NCBI GenBank assembly: GCA_964548055.1
Contig: CAZJPS010000024.1
Location: 1-15,279, forward strand
Length of the DNA: 15,279 nt
DNA from: CAZJPS01 sp964548055
GTDB lineage: Bacteria > Patescibacteriota > Gracilibacteria > Peribacterales > Peribacteraceae
Direction: 5' to 3'
Below the pieces are notes generated by a model. It was not told where the DNA came from. It saw only the letters and a program-made list of their open reading frames with translations, and made no database searches. The position numbers were made by a program, and so were the translations under genes. Below, in pieces: positions 13,599 through 15,279 of the stretch. How positions within the stretch are numbered: the first letter of the stretch is position 1; every line of letters begins with the position of its first letter.

Positions 13599-14534
13599 GT
13601 GGAAAAGCCCTCCCCCGCCACACCTCTGGCAAAAGCAATCGATAGGTACCTCACCTTCCTCCGAGCTGAGGAAAATAAATCATCTCTTACCATTAGTTCC
13701 TATCGCCAGTCCCTTGATCTATTACTAAAACTATGTGAAGTAAACGATCCCCGCTTATTTGATAAGGGTTCTATCCGTATCTATAAATCTGCCCTCCACT
13801 CTTTCCGCATGAGAAATGGTGGGGAACTGAGCCTACGAAGCAAAAATCATCACCTCACAGTCCTTCGGGCGTTCCTCCGGTACCTTCTCCAAGAGGAAGA
13901 GATGGATGTGTATCCGCCCGATCGAGTGCGACGTTTTAAGGAGGAGCAGCGGAAAGTGAAGGTTTTATACGCAGAGGAGTTGCACCGTCTTCTACAAATG
14001 CCCGATAACGCGTCCAAGGAGGGTCTTCGGGACTCCGCTATCCTAAAAATGTTTTTTTCGACAGGCATGCGTCTCCAAGAATTGCGAAGTCTCAACCGGA
14101 AGGACCTAAACTTCAACACACGCGAAATCAGTGTGCGCGGAAAAAGAAATAAACTGCGCGTGGTATTTTTATCCGATGCGGCAGTGGAATCACTCAAAAA
14201 ATATTTGGATGTGAGGTTAGATCACTTAGAACCTCTTTTTATTAGGAACCATCAAGCAGCAGTGAACGAACTTCCACCCGGAGAGTCGTATCGTTTGTCC
14301 CGCATCAGCATCTACAAGGTCGTAAAAAAATATGCGAGATTGGCGGGGATTGTTACTAATCCCTCGCCACACACGCTTCGCCATTCCTTTGCGACGGATT
14401 TACTCAGAAATGGAGCTGATTTGAGGTCTGTTCAGGAGTTACTTGGTCATAAAGATCTTTCAACGACTCAAATTTACACACACGTGACGAATCCGCAGCT
14501 GAAGGAAGTGCATCAGAAATTCCATTCTAAATAA
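13599..14534 (+). CDS. xerC: Xer-family tyrosine recombinase
   Basis: The protein has 311 aa and starts at GTG; an in-frame TAA at 13584-13586 excludes a longer start. Residues ~8-105 form the SAM-like DNA-binding core (AIDRYLTFLRAEENKSSLTI). The catalytic domain has the full set of residues: Arg158 in STGMRLQEL, Lys182 in VRGKRNK, His258 and Arg261 in PHTLRHSF, His284 in LLGHKD and nucleophile Tyr293 in TTQIYTHV. Spacing of the last three elements matches XerD. Xer enzymes resolve chromosome dimers at dif during division. XerC and XerD cannot be told apart from this sequence, and it may be a lone Xer acting as both. A TAACTA just upstream (13584-13589) could be its -10, within the right arm of the dif-like site. 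The nested inverted-repeat element begins at its stop codon. Confidence 0.93.
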   Translation: MEKPSPATPLAKAIDRYLTFLRAEENKSSLTISSYRQSLDLLLKLCEVNDPRLFDKGSIRIYKSALHSFRMRNGGELSLRSKNHHLTVLRAFLRYLLQEEEMDVYPPDRVRRFKEEQRKVKVLYAEELHRLLQMPDNASKEGLRDSAILKMFFSTGMRLQELRSLNRKDLNFNTREISVRGKRNKLRVVFLSDAAVESLKKYLDVRLDHLEPLFIRNHQAAVNELPPGESYRLSRISIYKVVKKYARLAGIVTNPSPHTLRHSFATDLLRNGADLRSVQELLGHKDLSTTQIYTHVTNPQLKEVHQKFHSK

Positions 14535-14696
14535 GGGGACAGAGGTTATAAAGGGGACAAAAGGGACAAAGGGTTTTGTTGTAAAAGACCTTTAAAACCT
14601 TTACAACCTTCCCCTCTTTTTCACCTATAAAAGCTTTTCAGAACTCAAAATAAGAACCTTTGTCCCCTTTAAAATCTTTATCACCTTTGTCCCCTT
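14533..14696. repeat. Nested inverted-repeat element with GGGGACA/TGTCCCC ends (MITE/REP-like)
   Basis: The outer arms 14533-14553 and 14676-14696 are reverse complements at 19 of 21 positions. A second nested pair, AAAGGGGACAAA (14550-14561) and TTTGTCCCCTTT (14659-14670), is perfect over 12 bp. A third pair, GTTGTAAA (14578-14585) and TTTACAAC (14600-14607), makes a central hairpin. GGGACA appears three times on the left and TGTCCCC twice on the right. I find no open frame of note inside. It occupies most of the gap between xer and the small membrane protein gene. It could be a non-autonomous mobile element, a REP-type repeat or a structured RNA. Confidence 0.7.
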
Positions 14697-14760
14697 CTGT
14701 AAGAACTCGCTTCCTCCCCCGTCACACATAGCAGAAATCTTATTTATTCCCCTCGCTTTT

Positions 14761-15003
14761 ATGGCTGATGTACAACATGTCGTTCATCACGACACAAATG
14801 AAGATCGTTCAGATACAAGCATTGCCATGCTCGTATTCACCCTTGTAGCAATTTTACTTGTAGCGGCAATTGCATTTTTTGCATTCAATTCTTCGATGTT
14901 CAATAGCGAAAAAGAACCTGCAGGCACAAGCATTGATGTAAAAGGAACTGTGGATACTCCACTTGTTCCAAGCACAAACCAGGGAACCACCACCAACCCA
15001 TAA
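14761..15003 (+). CDS. Small single-pass membrane protein of unknown function
   Basis: The protein has 80 aa. An acidic, His-rich N-terminus (DVQHVVHHDTNEDRSD) precedes one strong hydrophobic segment at about 22-43. A polar, Thr/Pro-rich tail ends in Asn-Pro. With no basic residues before the membrane segment but Lys/Glu after it, the orientation is unclear. No family is recognised. Support that it is real comes from the coherent membrane segment and a strong intrinsic terminator 27 bp after its stop. No Shine-Dalgarno site is seen. A TTATTTATT stretch about 13 nt upstream is a weak -10 candidate. Confidence 0.7.
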   Translation: MADVQHVVHHDTNEDRSDTSIAMLVFTLVAILLVAAIAFFAFNSSMFNSEKEPAGTSIDVKGTVDTPLVPSTNQGTTTNP

Positions 15004-15029
15004 CATCAGACGCATTCGTTACAGAGAGG

Positions 15030-15055
15030 AAAGCCGGTCCGGGGACCGGCTTTTT
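15030..15055 (+). terminator. Strong intrinsic terminator
   Basis: AAAGCCGGTC (15030-15039) and GACCGGCTTT (15044-15053) form a perfect 10-bp GC-rich stem with a CGGG loop, ending in TTTTT. It is the clearest terminator in the window and ends the small membrane protein transcript. Confidence 0.95.
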
Positions 15056-15093
15056 GCAACAGTAAATTAATATTGTGAATGCAAATTGACAGC

Positions 15094-15099
15094 TATAAT
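15094..15099 (+). promoter_or_regulatory. Perfect -10 hexamer before the last gene
   Basis: TATAAT lies 9 bp before the ATG at 15109. A -35 at normal distance is weak (TATTGT at 15071-15076, 17 bp away). The TTGACA at 15086-15091 is only 2 bp away and cannot be its partner. Confidence 0.45.
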
Positions 15100-15108
15100 C
15101 AAATAAAT

Positions 15109-15279
15109 ATGTACCTTTCAGAATCTCGTCAAAAAATGTTTCTTGTACTATGGTTTTTCCTGTGCATCGGCATAGTAATTTTATTTGATTTAACTTTATC
15201 ACCTCTTATTGGTGGTATATCAATTTTTTATTTATTCGGGGTATTTGTTCTCGCTGCAATCTCTCTTTGTTTTTTAGCT
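15109..15279 (+). CDS. Membrane protein, N-terminal part (runs off the window)
   Basis: An ATG at 15109 opens a frame that stays open for 57 codons to the window edge. It begins MYLSESRQKMFLVLWFFL. Two hydrophobic segments are visible, about 11-33 and 36-57, so it is an integral membrane protein. A TATAAT box sits 9 bp upstream and a strong terminator closes the previous gene, so it begins a new transcript. No family can be named from the visible part. The region is AT-rich compared with the genes before it. Confidence 0.65.
   Translation, partial: MYLSESRQKMFLVLWFFLCIGIVILFDLTLSPLIGGISIFYLFGVFVLAAISLCFLA

Noticed and set aside
14535..14700. CRISPR array suggested by repeated GGGGACA motifs
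   Set aside because: The copies are inverted relative to each other, irregularly spaced and too short; there are no uniform spacers and no cas genes nearby.
15086..15099. TTGACA followed by TATAAT taken as a consensus promoter
   Set aside because: The two hexamers are only 2 bp apart; a sigma-70 promoter needs about 17 bp between them. Only the TATAAT is kept as a candidate.
1..15279. tRNA, rRNA, transposase or defence genes
   Set aside because: I looked for cloverleaf-like patterns, transposase and known defence domains on both strands and saw none that could be supported.

Overview
The window looks like chromosomal DNA of a Candidate Phyla Radiation (Patescibacteria) bacterium. This is an inference from content; there is no rRNA gene to place it. 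The supporting signs are short intergenic gaps, almost no Shine-Dalgarno sites, and a large VirB6/TrbL-like multi-pass protein. Others are a single-pass protein with a baseplate-J-like segment, divergent housekeeping enzymes (PGK, a WecA-type transferase), and very short or leaderless transcript starts. TGA is used as stop (for example the ATGA overlap at 12943-12946), so this is not the TGA=Gly code of Gracilibacteria/Absconditabacteria.

Layout. 1-2042 (minus): the start of an unidentified gene and a 653-aa secretion-type membrane protein. 2043-2341: an AT-rich divergent region. 2342-2926 (plus): a winged-helix protein with a degenerate nucleotidyltransferase-like domain. 3075-3542: ribosomal protein L19 with an acidic/Ala-rich tail. 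3541-3636: an inverted pair of intergenic repeats. 3664-4626: a CsaB-like polysaccharide pyruvyl transferase. 4672-5946: RarA. 6006-7001 (minus): TsaE fused to an HD-type domain. 7059-8465 (plus): a membrane-anchored M23 (LytM) peptidase. 8533-9961 (minus): a two-gene unit of a WecA/TagO-like transferase and a stand-alone NIF3/YqfO-type domain protein. 10103-11296: PGK. 11366-13566: a baseplate-J-like membrane protein overlapping a SanA/YdcF (DUF218) protein. 13599-14534: a Xer tyrosine recombinase. 14761-15003: a small single-pass protein with a strong terminator. 15109-end: a partial membrane protein.

Theme. Much of the window concerns the cell envelope: undecaprenyl-linked glycan initiation (WecA-like), pyruvylation (CsaB-like), peptidoglycan cleavage (M23), DUF218, a VirB6-like channel and a single-pass surface-type protein. 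The rest is core information processing and metabolism (L19, RarA, TsaE, PGK, Xer).

The most striking non-coding signal is a 28-bp site at 13561-13588 with the 11-6-11 architecture of a dif site, and a right arm almost identical to the known XerD arm. It lies 10 bp before the xer gene. The xer gene is followed by a ~165-bp nested inverted-repeat element built on GGGGACA/TGTCCCC. Other points of interest are the TsaE-HD fusion, an unusual PGK substrate pocket, and promoters whose -10 hexamer ends about 6-7 nt before the start codon.
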